This document shows positions 1-9,975 of a DNA stretch of 64,000 nt, piece after piece. Positions within the stretch are counted from its first letter, which is position 1, and each line of letters begins with the position of its first letter. The notes under the pieces were generated by a model. It was not told the DNA's origin, did not search any database, and saw nothing but the letters and a program-made list of their open reading frames with translations. The DNA is from Channallabes apus. Taxonomy: Eukaryota; Chordata; Actinopteri; Siluriformes; Clariidae. Made by a program: the position numbers and the translations under genes. The stretch lies in assembly GCA_030522415.1 (NCBI GenBank), contig CM060107.1, forward strand, positions 1,857,347 to 1,921,346. The letters are read 5' to 3'.

Positions 1-115
1 CAATTTCCCATTAATGCAATTATCTAATCAACCAATCATATGGCAGTTGCTTCAATGCATTTAGGGGTGTGGTCCTGGTCAAGACAATCTCCTGAACTCC
101 AAACTGAATGTCCGA

Positions 116-1240
116 ATGGGAAAGAAAGGTGATTTAAGCAATTTTGAGCGTGGCATGGTTGTTGGTGCCAGACGGGCCGGTCTGAGTATTTCACAATCTG
201 CTCAGTTACTGGGATTTTCACACACAACCATTTCTAGGGTTTACAAAGTGTAAGAGCCATACCGTACTTGTTATGAATTTGAGTGAAACTTTAAGACAAA
301 GCTACGCGTCAAAACTAGTGAAATAATATGAACGCATCTACACAAAGAATGGTGTGAAAAGGGAAAAACATCCAGTATGCGGCAGTCCTGTGGGTGAAAA
401 TGCCTTGTTGATGCTCGAGATCAGAGGAGAATGGGCCGACTGATTCAAGCTGATAGAAGACCAACTTTGACTGAAATAACCACTCGTTGCAACCGAGGTG
501 TGTAGCAAAGCATTTGTCAAGCCACAACACGCACAACCTTGAGGCGGATGGGCTACAACAGCAGAAGACCCCACCAGGTACCACTCATCTCCACTACAAA
601 TATGAAAAAGAGGCTACAATTTGCACAAGCTCACCAAAATTGGACAGTTGAAGACGGTAAAAATGTTGCGTGGTCTGATAAGTCTCGATTTCTGTTGAGA
701 CAATCAAATGGTAGAGTCAGAATTTGGCATAAACAGAATGAGAACATGGATCCATCATGCCTTGTTACCACTGTGCAGGGTGTTGATGGTGGTGGTGTAA
801 TGGTGTGGGGGATGTTTTCTTAGTGCCAATTGGTCATCGTTTAAATGCCACAGGCTACCTGAGCATTGTTTCTGACCATGTCCTTCCCTTTATGACCACC
901 ATGTACCCATCCTCTGATGGCTACTTCCAGCAGGATAATGCACCATGTAACAAAGCTCGAATCATTTCAAATTGGTTTCTTGAACATGACAATGAGTTCA
1001 CTGTACTAAAATGGCCCCGACAGTCACCAGATCTCAACCCAAATAGAGCATCTTTGGGATGTGGTGGAAGGGGAGCTTCGTGCCCTGGATGTGCATCCCA
1101 CAAATCTCTAACAACTGCAAGATGCTCTCCTATCAATATGGGCCAACATTTCTGAAGAATGCTTTCAGCACCTTATTGAATCAATGCGATGTAGAATTAA
1201 GGCAGTTCTGAAGGGGAAAGGGGGTCAAACACCGTATTAG
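116..1240 (+). pseudogene. Tc1-like transposase, broken
   Basis: The reading frame opens at ATG 116 with the helix-turn-helix region typical of Tc1 (GDLSNFERGMVVGARRAG, then a SISQSAQLLGFSHTTISRVYK-like segment). It is interrupted after codon 44 by a 94-bp LTR remnant. The C-terminal half keeps a DDE-type core: a catalytic D in the QQDNAPC-like motif near 940 and the WPRQSPDLNPN segment near 1010-1045, where the expected catalytic Glu region is shifted. At least two further frame changes (around 820 and 1045) make it non-functional. In the family this protein cuts and pastes the element into TA sites. Only a relic is present here. Confidence 0.85.
249..342 (+). repeat. Internally deleted solo LTR of the BEL/Pao element
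   Basis: This 94-bp piece begins TGTAAGAGCC and ends CATCTACA, the same ends as the LTRs at 39092-39718 and 49780-50411 (about 630 bp). It joins the first 32 bases of that LTR directly to the last 62 or so. A perfect 5-bp target duplication, CAAAG, lies on both sides (244-248 and 343-347), so it is a real insertion that later lost about 535 bp. Confidence 0.88.
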
Positions 1241-1268
1241 TGTGGTGTTCCTAATAATCCTTTAGGTG

Positions 1269-1269
1269 A

Positions 1270-1322
<53 letters not shown>
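1269..1322. repeat. (TA)n microsatellite
   Basis: About 27 perfect TA units directly follow the right end of the Tc1 element. Confidence 0.95.
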
Positions 1323-1332
<10 letters not shown>

Positions 1333-1378
1333 ACATGTATGTATATGGCAAGCCGTTTAGGAAAATATTCATGAGAGA

Positions 1379-1457
1379 ATTGAATGAAAATATCGATATA
1401 TATTGAATGAAACTCGATATATATTGAATGAAAACTCGATATATATTGAATGAATTC
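1379..1457. repeat. Short tandem repeat, unit about 23 bp
   Basis: Three to four imperfect copies of a unit containing CGATATATATTGAATGAA. Unit length varies by one or two A residues. Confidence 0.8.
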
Positions 1458-1554
1458 TAAATATATAGAATTGTTTTAAATTTTCCATTTCTAAAATGGC
1501 ATCCGCGGAAATACTTCATTACTTTGTTGAACTGGACGATTTTTTTTTCCACAG

Positions 1555-2388
1555 CTGATTGTAATTCAAGGGATGTAAACTATTTGGAGCATTTATCACA
1601 TCACCTTGAGGTTCATATTTCTATTATTGCAATGTTCCTTATGGCTATGAGCAACCGCGTTCAACCAAACAATGCAGAAAGAAATTTGCACATTTTTCTT
1701 GAATGAATTTATGAAAGTCTGAGTGATATTTTGGATCAAATAACACAAGAAGATGTAAGACAAGTGGATGACGCACACTCTTCTTCTCAGAGAGGACGGC
1801 CAAGGTAAGTAATGGCTATGGGAACAATTTCCAATTAGTGTAGATCAATAATTAAATGCCAGTAAACAGTCGTCAGGGTAAGGTAGCATCCAGCCTAAAT
1901 TTATGGCAAAAGTAACCTATTAAATCACCTAATAACTCAATGCAATTTTGTCAGTTTTAATTCATTGGAAAAAATTTTAAGCTTTATCTATATTTTGTGG
2001 TCATTTATTTTTTTTATTTAAGGTACAAAATAGCAGCAAGACAGCTGATTCACATGCGTGACTTTACTTGGATGGCCATATCTCGAATGCTGTCTGTGAA
2101 CATTCGAACACTTTACAACCACAGGACACAACTGGGTTCAGTGGACTATGGGAGTTTCAGCAGCATTTCAAACACAGATCTTGATCGTCTTATTTCTGTG
2201 GTTCAAAGGCAAACTCCTGGGTCAGGAGAGACCTATATCTCTGGTAGCTTGAGAGGAAGAGCAATCAGAGTTCAGCGGTGGCGGGTTCGAGAGCATTTAA
2301 GAATAATAGATCCAGTGGGAAGAGCATTAAGACACCGAAGGGTCATTCAGCGGCGGGTCTATGATGTCTCTACTCCTAACCAAATCTG
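1555..2388 (+). pseudogene. Integrase-core (rve-like) transposase-derived gene, partial
   Basis: Two exon-like blocks are visible, 1555-1805 and 2023-2388. They have good splice signals (acceptor CCACAG before 1555, donor AG|GTAAG at 1805, acceptor TTTAAG before 2023, donor CTG|GTACTG at 2388) and the reading frame matches across the intron. The first block has the LEHLSHHLE-type helix and an in-frame TGA near 1702. The second has a helix-turn-helix-like stretch, then TPGSGETYI and the RGRAIRVQRWRVREHL block. These match a multicopy fish protein family whose next exon carries an integrase-like catalytic core. That exon is missing here. The TGA and the missing core mark it as a relic. The family assignment is from memory of the motif pattern. 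Confidence 0.55.
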
Positions 2389-2599
2389 GTACTGTATGTA
2401 CTGTATTGTAAATCAACATTACAATGTTACATATGATTTAACACAAACAAATGAATACATAAAACAAGCAAAATTAATACATCTTGCTTGTGCCTGAAAA
2501 TGCAAACTCCATTTGCTCATCTGGTCTGTGTGGGTTAAAAAAGACCGTGGAAAAACATGCCCGAAAAAAGCCAGTTAATGTGAAATAAATATACAGTAC

Positions 2600-2850
2600 A
2601 CTGTCCAGGCAAAAAAAGTCATACACTAATATTTAATTTGACCACCTTTTTCTTTGATTAAGGCTTGCATTTGCGGTGGCATTATTTTGAAAAGCTTATG
2701 CAATATCACAACTATTATTTCTGTCCAGAGTCACATTAATTTCTCTCCAGGATCACATACTGATAATGAGAGAGTCAGACCGCTGCGTAAAGTCTTCTCC
2801 AGCACATCCCAAATTTCTCACCAGGGTTAAGGTCAGGACATGGGCATCGC
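2600..2850 (-). mobile_element. Tc1-like transposon fragment
   Basis: The stretch from CACTGTCCAGGCAAAAAAAG through the segment around 2800-2840 (CTTCTCCAGCACATCCCAAA) is the reverse strand of a Tc1-type terminal region and the transposase C-terminus. It stops abruptly near 2850. No reading frame survives. Confidence 0.6.
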
Positions 2851-3605
2851 TAGGTCATTTTTATAGGGGCTTTAGCCCCTCCAACAGTTGTACTAAAAAT
2901 TCTCCATAAACTTCACACAAATTGGTGATCGCTTCATCCCTTTTAAATTTCATATGAAAGTGTCTGCAGACTTCGGCTCCTCTGGTCTTTCAGCGCGGTC
3001 TTCAATTCGCCATCACAGAGGGAGGATTAAGTCAAGGTGTGTGTTTCACGATAAATTGTTATATCTGTATCAGTGCAGTCCTTTCTCATAAAAACAGTTT
3101 ACAAAATGTCATGAGGGATTAATCAGTTAAATCTTAAATCTGTTTCCTCTAGTGAAAATGAAGCCCTTAATACATCAGACTCTATGAACCTATAGTCTAC
3201 TTTATACAAAAATCTTTTGTTCCTGTTTTAATTGGAAACCCTAACTGTCTATATAAAACATTGCACAGTGCATATGGCATTAACTAGCACAGAGTTATAC
3301 ACATAGATTATTAAAAATAGTGACAGACAGCATTCAGTGCATGGTTTAACTGTATAGCAGTGTGATTTACAGAGATAGAAATATATTTTTTTTGTAATAA
3401 ATATTGTATTAAATAATGTTCCAAATCGTAAAATACATTTATTAGCCTTAGAGTAGGGCTTTTGTCACTTTGATTTAGAAAAAGTTACTTTTTTAAATTA
3501 ATAAAAACAAAAAAAAATGAATGATATTAAAAATATGCTTTGTTTAATTACATTAAAACAATGTTTGTCTATATTAATGAATTTGAATAAATAGCCGAGT
3601 AGCTA
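2851..3605. other. No gene seen
   Basis: AT-rich sequence without open frames of note, RNA genes or recognisable repeats on either strand. Confidence 0.6.
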
Positions 3606-5078
3606 CAGTTGTGTTGAAAATTATTCAACCCCCACTGAAATTGAGTGTTTTGGCCAGTTTGACATTGATTTTGATCATTTCAGTCATCTTGTTTACAATT
3701 AAATCAAAGAGGCACTTGTAAGTCAGACAAATACAAGATAACATTTATAATGAAATAACCACAAATGTCTTTTCTGTGCTCACATCATTATCAGTTTTAT
3801 AAATCCCCCAAGTGACATTCATTCTTAGTACTTAGTACAGCATCCTTTTCCAGTTATAACAGCTTTTAAACGTGAACCATAGCTTGACAAGTGTCTTGCA
3901 GCAATCTACGGGTATCTTAGCCCATTCTTCATGGGCAAAGGCCTACAGTTCAGTCACATTCTTAGGCTTGCGCGCTGCAACTGCTTTCTTTAAGTCCCAC
4001 CAGAGATTCTCAATCAAATTTAAGTCTGGTGACTGCGATGGCCACTCCAAAATGTTCCAGCCTTTAATCTGCAACCATGCTCTAGTGGACTTGGAGGTAT
4101 GCTTGGGATCATTGTCCTGTTCAAAGGTCCAACGTCTCCCACGCCTCAGGTTTGTGACGGACTGCATCACATTTTCTTCCAATATCTCCTGGTACTGAAG
4201 AGAATTCATGGTACCTTGCACACGCTGAAGCTTCCCTGTACCTGCAGAAGCAAAACCGCCCCAAATCATGATTGACCCCCCCGCCATGCTTCACAGTAGG
4301 CAAGGTGTTCTTTTCTTCCTCCTCCAAACATGGCGTTGATCCATGGGCCCAAACAGTTCTAATTTAGTTTCATCAGTCCACAAAACACTATCCCAAAAGT
4401 CATGAGGTTTGTCCACATGACCTTTGGCATACTGCAGTCGACTCTTCTTGTTCTTTGGAGACAGCAAGTCACACGGGGACTTTTCTCCACTTTGCGCTTC
4501 AGGTAGCGCTCAGCAGTCGAAGTCAGCATCTTCTTTCTGCCACGACCAGGTAGCATTTCAACAGTGCCTTTTGCCTTGAATTTGCGAATGATGCTTCCTG
4601 TGGTGTCTCTTGGAATGTTTAACATCTTTGCAATCTTCTTATAGCCATTGCCCTTCCTGTGAAGAGAAATCACCTCTTCTCTGGTCTTCCTGGACCATTC
4701 TCTTGACTTCACCATGTTTGTAAACACTCCAGTAAATGTCTAGAAGGAGCTGAGTATCACAGTCATTTTTAATCTGCCTAATTGGTGCTTATTATGCTTG
4801 ATTGCTGCTCGTTGACATCCACAAGTATTTTCAATACCTCATCGAAAACACTTGAATGAACCTCTGTTCTTAAGAGTGGGAGTCTTTAAGGGGTTCAATA
4901 ATTGTGTCAATGAAGAAATCACAAAAAAAAAACATTTAATACTGTATTACAAAAACAATGTCATTTTAGGTGCATTTGGTTCTTTAAAAAGTCCTTATAA
5001 GATTTCATTTTGAACACAATTACAAATGTACACTGAATTCCCTAAAACCCCTTACAGCATTGGGGGTTGAATAATTTT
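3606..5078 (-). mobile_element. Tc1-like DNA transposon, right end cut by Gypsy copy 1
   Basis: The left terminal repeat starts at about 3607 (GTTGAAAATTATTCAACCCC) and its mirror is seen at 5062-5078 (GGGGGTTGAATAATTTTT), directly followed by the Gypsy LTR. The transposase lies on the minus strand. The Gypsy element landed in the right terminal repeat. Confidence 0.85.
3870..4713 (-). pseudogene. Tc1-like transposase, frameshifted
   Basis: Read on the minus strand, it starts at ATG 4713 with MVKSREWSRKTREEVISLHR, a paired-like helix-turn-helix start. The GRGRKK AT-hook-like linker follows. The DDE core is seen in another frame at 4287-3943: FEQDNDPKHTSKSTRAW carries the second catalytic Asp and WPSQSPDLNLIENLWWDLKK the catalytic Glu at Tc1-type spacing. 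At least one frameshift near 4300-4450 separates the two halves, so no intact enzyme is made. Confidence 0.85.
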
Positions 5079-5451
5079 TGTCATGCACACTCAATCTGCG
5101 CCCGGCACTAGGACCCGGAAGTAAGGCGGGCGCCAAACCAGGAAGTGTAAAAGAGGTAAACAAACGATGGCTTACCGCTGAGTCGTTGAGTTCGCCCGAT
5201 GTCATTTCGGAATCGTTCGCCAAACCGTGAGTACTCACTTTCTTGGTCTTGCTTCCTGTTTGAGTGTGTGTTTATAGGACGCGGGTTTGATTTGTGTGTT
5301 TCCCTTGCTCTTTCTATCGTGAGAGTCCTTAGACTAAATAGCGTGATTATCCTGCCTATTCGTGCACTTCCGCGTTTGGGTTTACCATTCACGCAACAAA
5401 GGGCTAACCGCTAAGCTACGTCTTCTGCTCATCTCCGGTTAGTTCGTGACA
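5079..5451 (+). repeat. 5' LTR of Gypsy copy 1
   Basis: The LTR starts TGTCATGCAC and ends GTTCGTGACA, 373 bp, the same length as both LTRs of copy 2. The TATA box of copy 2 (TATAAAAG) reads TGTAAAAG here (5146-5153), which should weaken the promoter. The expected start of R is 5177-5187. Confidence 0.9.
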
Positions 5452-5453
5452 GA

Positions 5454-6533
5454 ATGACTGAGCCTGCAGTTAACCCAGCGGATTACGCTCACCTCTGCGA
5501 CGTGGTAGATGGACACGTTCGGTTGATTGATCGGCTGAACGCCGAGATCGCGACTCTCCGCTGTAGCGTCCAAGACCTTGCGGCCTTGCGGCGTGAGGTG
5601 GTGGAGCTGCGGCGCGAGGTCGCAGATCTTCGGCGTGAGGCTGTCAGTTCTCCGGCTGGTCTATCTCCCGTCGCGGTTGCTGCCGTGCCGCCATCTTCAC
5701 CTTCACCTGATGTATTTTTATCACTACCGGACAAATGGGATGGCACAGATGGGAGATGTAGCATTTTTCTAACCGCACTGGATCTTGTGTTTGAGTTTAA
5801 TTCCACCAGATACTCCACAGACCGACTGCGCATCGCTCTCCTCGTCTCATTGCTATCCGGGCAGGCAGCTGAGTGGGCCACGGTGGTTCTTCACTCCGAT
5901 TCAGACACGGCACATTCTTATAATGAATTCACCAAACAACTGAGACTCACCTTTGAACATCCAGCAGGTGAGGTGGAGACCGACACCAGATTATACCATC
6001 TGCGGCAGGCAGGTTCATCCGTGAGCCGTTACACGGCAGAGTTCCGTACTCTCGCCGTCCAAACCACCTGGGGTGACACCGCTCTCCGGACCACCTACTA
6101 CGAGGGACTGGCGTCATATATCAAAGACGAGCTCGTGGGACGAGAGCTACCTGCGACGCTGGAGGGTCTCGTTCAGCTAGCTCTCCGGATCGACCAACAC
6201 CGGCTCTCTCATCCTAAACCAGCCCCACGAAACCTGACACCTGCCGTTTCATCATCTCCATATACCACATCACGACCATCCACCAACCCCTCTCACGTTC
6301 CCGCACCTGAAGCACGACCCACATTCAACTCCACACTCTCTGGTGCTGTCGGATCTCCACCACCCGCCATGGTTAACATGGGAGCCGGGGAACCCATGCA
6401 ATTAGGGCGCGCCTCCTTGACCGCTGCAGAACGGGAGCGACGATTTAAGGAGGGGCTCTGCGCGTACTGTGGGTCCAGCGCACATCACCGAGCCATCTGC
6501 CCCCGTCGTCCGGAAAACGCTCAGACCCGGTGA
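5454..6533 (+). CDS. Gypsy Gag polyprotein, copy 1
   Basis: Intact 359-codon frame starting at the ATG three bases after the LTR. An N-terminal coiled-coil region (about residues 25-65, rich in L, R, E repeats) is followed by a capsid-like region with PDKWDGTDGRC and the ALLVSLLSGQAAEWA block typical of sushi/Mart-type Gag. Near the C-terminus is one CCHC zinc knuckle (CAYCGSSAHHRAIC, spacing C-2-C-4-H-4-C), which in this family binds the RNA. The end overlaps pol, which is in the -1 frame. The start is fixed by the LTR and by identical placement in copy 2. Confidence 0.9.
   Translation: MTEPAVNPADYAHLCDVVDGHVRLIDRLNAEIATLRCSVQDLAALRREVVELRREVADLRREAVSSPAGLSPVAVAAVPPSSPSPDVFLSLPDKWDGTDGRCSIFLTALDLVFEFNSTRYSTDRLRIALLVSLLSGQAAEWATVVLHSDSDTAHSYNEFTKQLRLTFEHPAGEVETDTRLYHLRQAGSSVSRYTAEFRTLAVQTTWGDTALRTTYYEGLASYIKDELVGRELPATLEGLVQLALRIDQHRLSHPKPAPRNLTPAVSSSPYTTSRPSTNPSHVPAPEARPTFNSTLSGAVGSPPPAMVNMGAGEPMQLGRASLTAAERERRFKEGLCAYCGSSAHHRAICPRRPENAQTR
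6512..6518 (+). promoter_or_regulatory. Candidate -1 frameshift site at the gag-pol overlap, copy 1
   Basis: The heptamer GGAAAAC sits in the gag frame as G GAA AAC, fifteen bases before the gag stop, and pol is in the -1 frame. It resembles, but does not equal, the GGGAAAC slippery site known from the sushi-derived gene PEG10. The same heptamer is at 17806-17812 in copy 2. Confidence 0.35.
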
Positions 6534-9500
6534 GGAACGAGGGCAACTCACCGGGTCATCTCCAACTCTCCTCAGTCACCACCCATACCTCCCGTCTCGC
6601 GGTCCAAGTAAGTCTCCAGTTTTGCCACAAACGAGTCAGAAGTACTGCATTTATCGATTCCGGTGCCGCAGGGAACTTCATTGACTCCACCTATGCCAAT
6701 AAATTGGGGATAAAACTCGAGGCGTTATCCCAGCCGGTTCGGATCACATCCGTTGATGGTCGGCCCTTAGCCTCCAGCCCCATCACCACTCAGACCCAGC
6801 CCATCACCCTAATCATCAACAACCATCAGGAACGGATCCAGCTTCATCTCACCTCCATCGCATCACCACCCATCATTCTCGGGTACCCATGGCTACTTCA
6901 GCATGACCCCCTCATCTCCTGGGCCCAGAACTGGATCCTTCAGTGGGGGCCGACCTGCTCCGAGCTCTGCCTACAAGCACCGGCTGGGACGTGCTCTAGG
7001 GAGTCCGAGGCCCCCGACGTCGACACCAACGCCATTCCTGCCATGTACCGGGACCTGGCTGAAGTGTTTTGCAGAAAACGAGCCATGCACCTTCCACCCC
7101 ATCGCCCCTATGATCTGGCGATTGACCTCCAGCCGGGCTCGGTGCCCCTCCGCGGCCATCTCTACTCCCTCTCCAACACCGAGACGCAGGCGATGGAGGA
7201 GCATGTATCAAACGCTCTCCGCCAAGGCACCATCAGGCACTCCTCATCGCCCGCCGCCGCGGGGTTCTTCTTTGTGAAGAAGAAAGGAAATGAACTTCGC
7301 CCATGTGTCGACTATCGGGGGCTGAATAACATCACCATCAAAAACCGACACCCGCTGCCTCTTACCAACTCTGCCCTGGACGCCCTCTCTGGTGCCACCA
7401 TTTTCACAAAGTTGGACCTTTGGAGCGCCTACAACTTGGCGCGCATCAGAGAGGGTGATGAGTGGAAGACGGCCTTCATTACACCCACAGGACACTATGA
7501 AAGTCTGGTAATACCGTTTGGACTTTGCAATGCACCCGCCGCCTTCCAGCACCTCATCAATGACATTCTCAGGGACATGCTAGGGCGGTGGGTCTTTGCA
7601 TATTTGGATGACATACTAATTTACTCACGAACTGTTGATGAACACATCCAGCATGTCAGAGAGGTTCTAAAGAGATTACACGCCCATCAATTGTACTGTA
7701 AGTTGGAAAAGTGCACTTTTCACGAGCGCTAAACCACGTTCCTGGGTTTTGTCATCTCGCCCCAGGGTGTGGCCATGGACCCGCAGAAACTCGAAGTTGT
7801 GCGTCATTGGCCCCTACCCAAGACCCTCAAGCAACTTCAACGGTTTCTCGGGTTTGCGAACTTCTATCGTTGCTTTATCCGGGACTACAGTACGGTTGCC
7901 GCCCCCCTAACTGCTCTGACCCGACCCTCATCATCCCCTTTCACTCTCAACTCCGTCGCCATCTCAGCTTTCCAGAGACTCTGTCAACGCTTCACCACCG
8001 CTCCAATTCTTCTCCATCCAGACGCAAGCAAACCATTCGTTGTGGAGGTGGACGGCTCAGATGTGGGCGCTGGGGCTGTTCTCTCCCAGCGAGGTCCAGA
8101 TCAGAAACTACACCCCTGTAGTTTCTTCTCCAAAAAATTTGACGCCACTCAGCAGCGATACGGTGTAGGGGACCGCGAGCTGCTGGCCATAAAGTGGGCT
8201 TTGGAGGAATGGCGTCACTGGCTCCAGGGCGCCAGGGAGCCATTCATTATCTGGACTGACCATCAAAACCTCATCACCATCCATAGTCTAAAACAGCTCA
8301 ACCCGAGGCAGGCGCGATGGGCACTATTCTTTAAACAGTACAACTTCCTGTCCTACCGCCCGGGGTCTAAGAACACCAAGGCCAACGCCCTCTCCCGACA
8401 GTATGAAGAAGACGTCACCCGGGCGGAACCCGCGCCTGTCCTCCCACCATCCAAAATCATTGCACCTATCCACTGGGATTTGGAGACCAGGGTCCGCCAG
8501 GCACAGGCAACGGAGAACGAACCGGCAGGTGCACCGCCTGGACGTCTCTACGTGCCCCTAACAATGAGAACTGAAGTGATGCAATGGGGCCACACCTCAC
8601 CCATCTCCGGACACCCAGGCACCCGACGCTCTCTACAATTTATCCAGCGAGCCTTCTGGTGGCCCTCCATGGCCCGGGACATCGGCGAGTTCGTCCAGGC
8701 GTGCCCAGTGTGCGCCAGGGCTAAAGACACCAATCAGCCGACCCCGGCGGAACTCCAACCACTCCCTATCCCCCGTCGGCCCTGGTCGCACATTGCCATC
8801 GATTTCCTCACGGGCCTGCCGGATTCAGGAGGAAAGACTACTATATTGACCATCATCGACCTGGTGGCCCTATCCGGACTCCCGTCAGCCAAGGACACCG
8901 CGGAGCTGATATTAGAGCACGTAGTCCGCCTGCATGGGTTCCCCAAAGACATCGTCTCGGACAGGGGGCCCCAGTTCACTGCCCGGTTCTGGAAGGCCTT
9001 CTGCCGTCTGATCAATTCCACCTGCAGCCTATCTTCTGGGTACCATCCCCAGACCAATGGTCAGACGGTGCGGGCCAACCAACAACTGGAGCGCTATTTG
9101 AGATGCTTCGTTGCCGATCGCCAGCGCTCCTGGGCTCGCTACCTAGTAGAGTTGTCTCTACTCCTAGTAGGCTAGTAGAGTTGTCTCACAACCTACACGT
9201 CTCCTCTGCCACCAATCTCAGTCCGTTCGAGGTATGCCACGGTTTCCAACCTCCGATGTTCGAACACCAAGAACCGGAGGTTGACATACCCTCACAGTCC
9301 AGCCCAACAGTTGGTCCGCAGGTGTCAGTGGCTCTGGACCCAAGCCAACCAAGCCATCCAACAAGCCAACACCCGCTATGCTGCTCAACATCGCCGCCGA
9401 CACCCCCCGGGACGTTTGTATAATGTAGGTGACAAGGTCTGGCTATCTACAAAAAATCTTCATTTACACACTGAGTCAAAGAAGCTATCACCCAGGTTCA

Positions 9501-9628
9501 TCGGACCATATCGCATCCACCTCAGAATCAACCCTGTCACCTACCGGCTCCAGCTGCCTGCGGCGCTCCGAATTCACCCGGTATTTCACACTTCACAGCT
9601 CAAACCCTTCACTACATCACCTATGGTT
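6530..9628 (+). pseudogene. Gypsy Pol polyprotein, copy 1, disabled and truncated
   Basis: In order: aspartic protease (FIDSGAAGNFID near 6655), reverse transcriptase (YLDDILIYS at about 7600), RNase H (about 8035-8280), integrase zinc-binding and core domains (about 8580-9130). A TAA at 7730-7732 replaces a Ser codon of copy 2. Twenty-one bases encoding part of the integrase core are missing at about 8861. The catalytic Glu of the DDE triad is Val (NGQTVRANQQ, about 9060-9080). A duplicated filler with stops lies at 9144-9178. The frame reopens at 9281 and runs into the SINE at 9629, so the chromodomain is absent. Confidence 0.9.
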
Positions 9629-9975
9629 AGCACTGTCGCCTTGCACCTCCAGGGTCTGGGTTCGATTCCCCGGCCAGGCTTGATTCCTGTCTCTGTGTGC
9701 ATGGAGTTTGCATGTTCTCCCCGTGCTTGGTGGGTTTCCTCCGGGTACTCCGGTTTCCTCCCACAGTCCAAAGATATGCAGGTTAGGCTAATTGGTGTTC
9801 CCAAAAAAATTGACCGTAGTGTGTGAATGTGCGTATGAGTGTGTGCCCTGCGATGTATTGGCACCCTGTCCAGGGTGTACCCCGCCTTGTGCCCTAAGCC
9901 TCCTGGGATAGGCTCCAGGTCCCCCGCAACCCTGAATAGAGAATAAAGCAGTATAGAAGATGAATGAATGAATAT
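9629..9975 (+). mobile_element. Fish SINE with tRNA-like head and (GAAT)n tail
   Basis: The head contains a B-box-like GGGTTCGATTCCCC at about 9659. The body has the conserved fish-SINE segments around TGCATGGAGTTTGCATGTTC and GGGATAGGCTCCAGGTC, and the tail is repeated GAAT. Fragments of the same family are at 28665-28815 and 46324-46435. Confidence 0.8.

Larger units (their letters stand above)
1..1268 (+). mobile_element. Tc1-like DNA transposon, left end outside window
   Basis: A Tc1/mariner element of a common fish family. Its right end is the terminal repeat at about 1236-1268, which reads towards a TA-rich flank. The left terminal repeat lies before base 1. The transposase runs on the plus strand and is broken. 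A shrunken BEL LTR is inserted at 249-342, and a (TA)n tract directly follows the right end, as expected for insertion at TA. Confidence 0.85.
5079..9628 (+). mobile_element. Gypsy (Tf1/sushi-like chromovirus) retrotransposon, copy 1, 3' truncated
   Basis: It has a 373-bp 5' LTR, gag and most of pol, closely similar to copy 2 (16373-21539). Homology stops at 9628, where a SINE begins, so the chromodomain part, polypurine tract and 3' LTR are missing. It sits in the terminal repeat of a Tc1 element. Several disabling changes are present: a stop in RT, an in-frame deletion and a lost catalytic Glu in integrase, and filler DNA near 9145-9180. Confidence 0.92.

Noticed and set aside
1269..1457. 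CRISPR-like array
   Set aside because: The repeats are continuous, without unique spacers, and the genome is eukaryotic.
5489..5881. Long minus-strand frames opposite gag (also 16783-17175)
   Set aside because: They mirror the codon pattern of the Gag frame and are alike in both copies for that reason. No own start context or domain.
6903..7277. Overlapping frames within Gypsy pol (also 18197-18571, 7711-8121, 19005-19415)
   Set aside because: GC-rich shadow frames of pol without domains.
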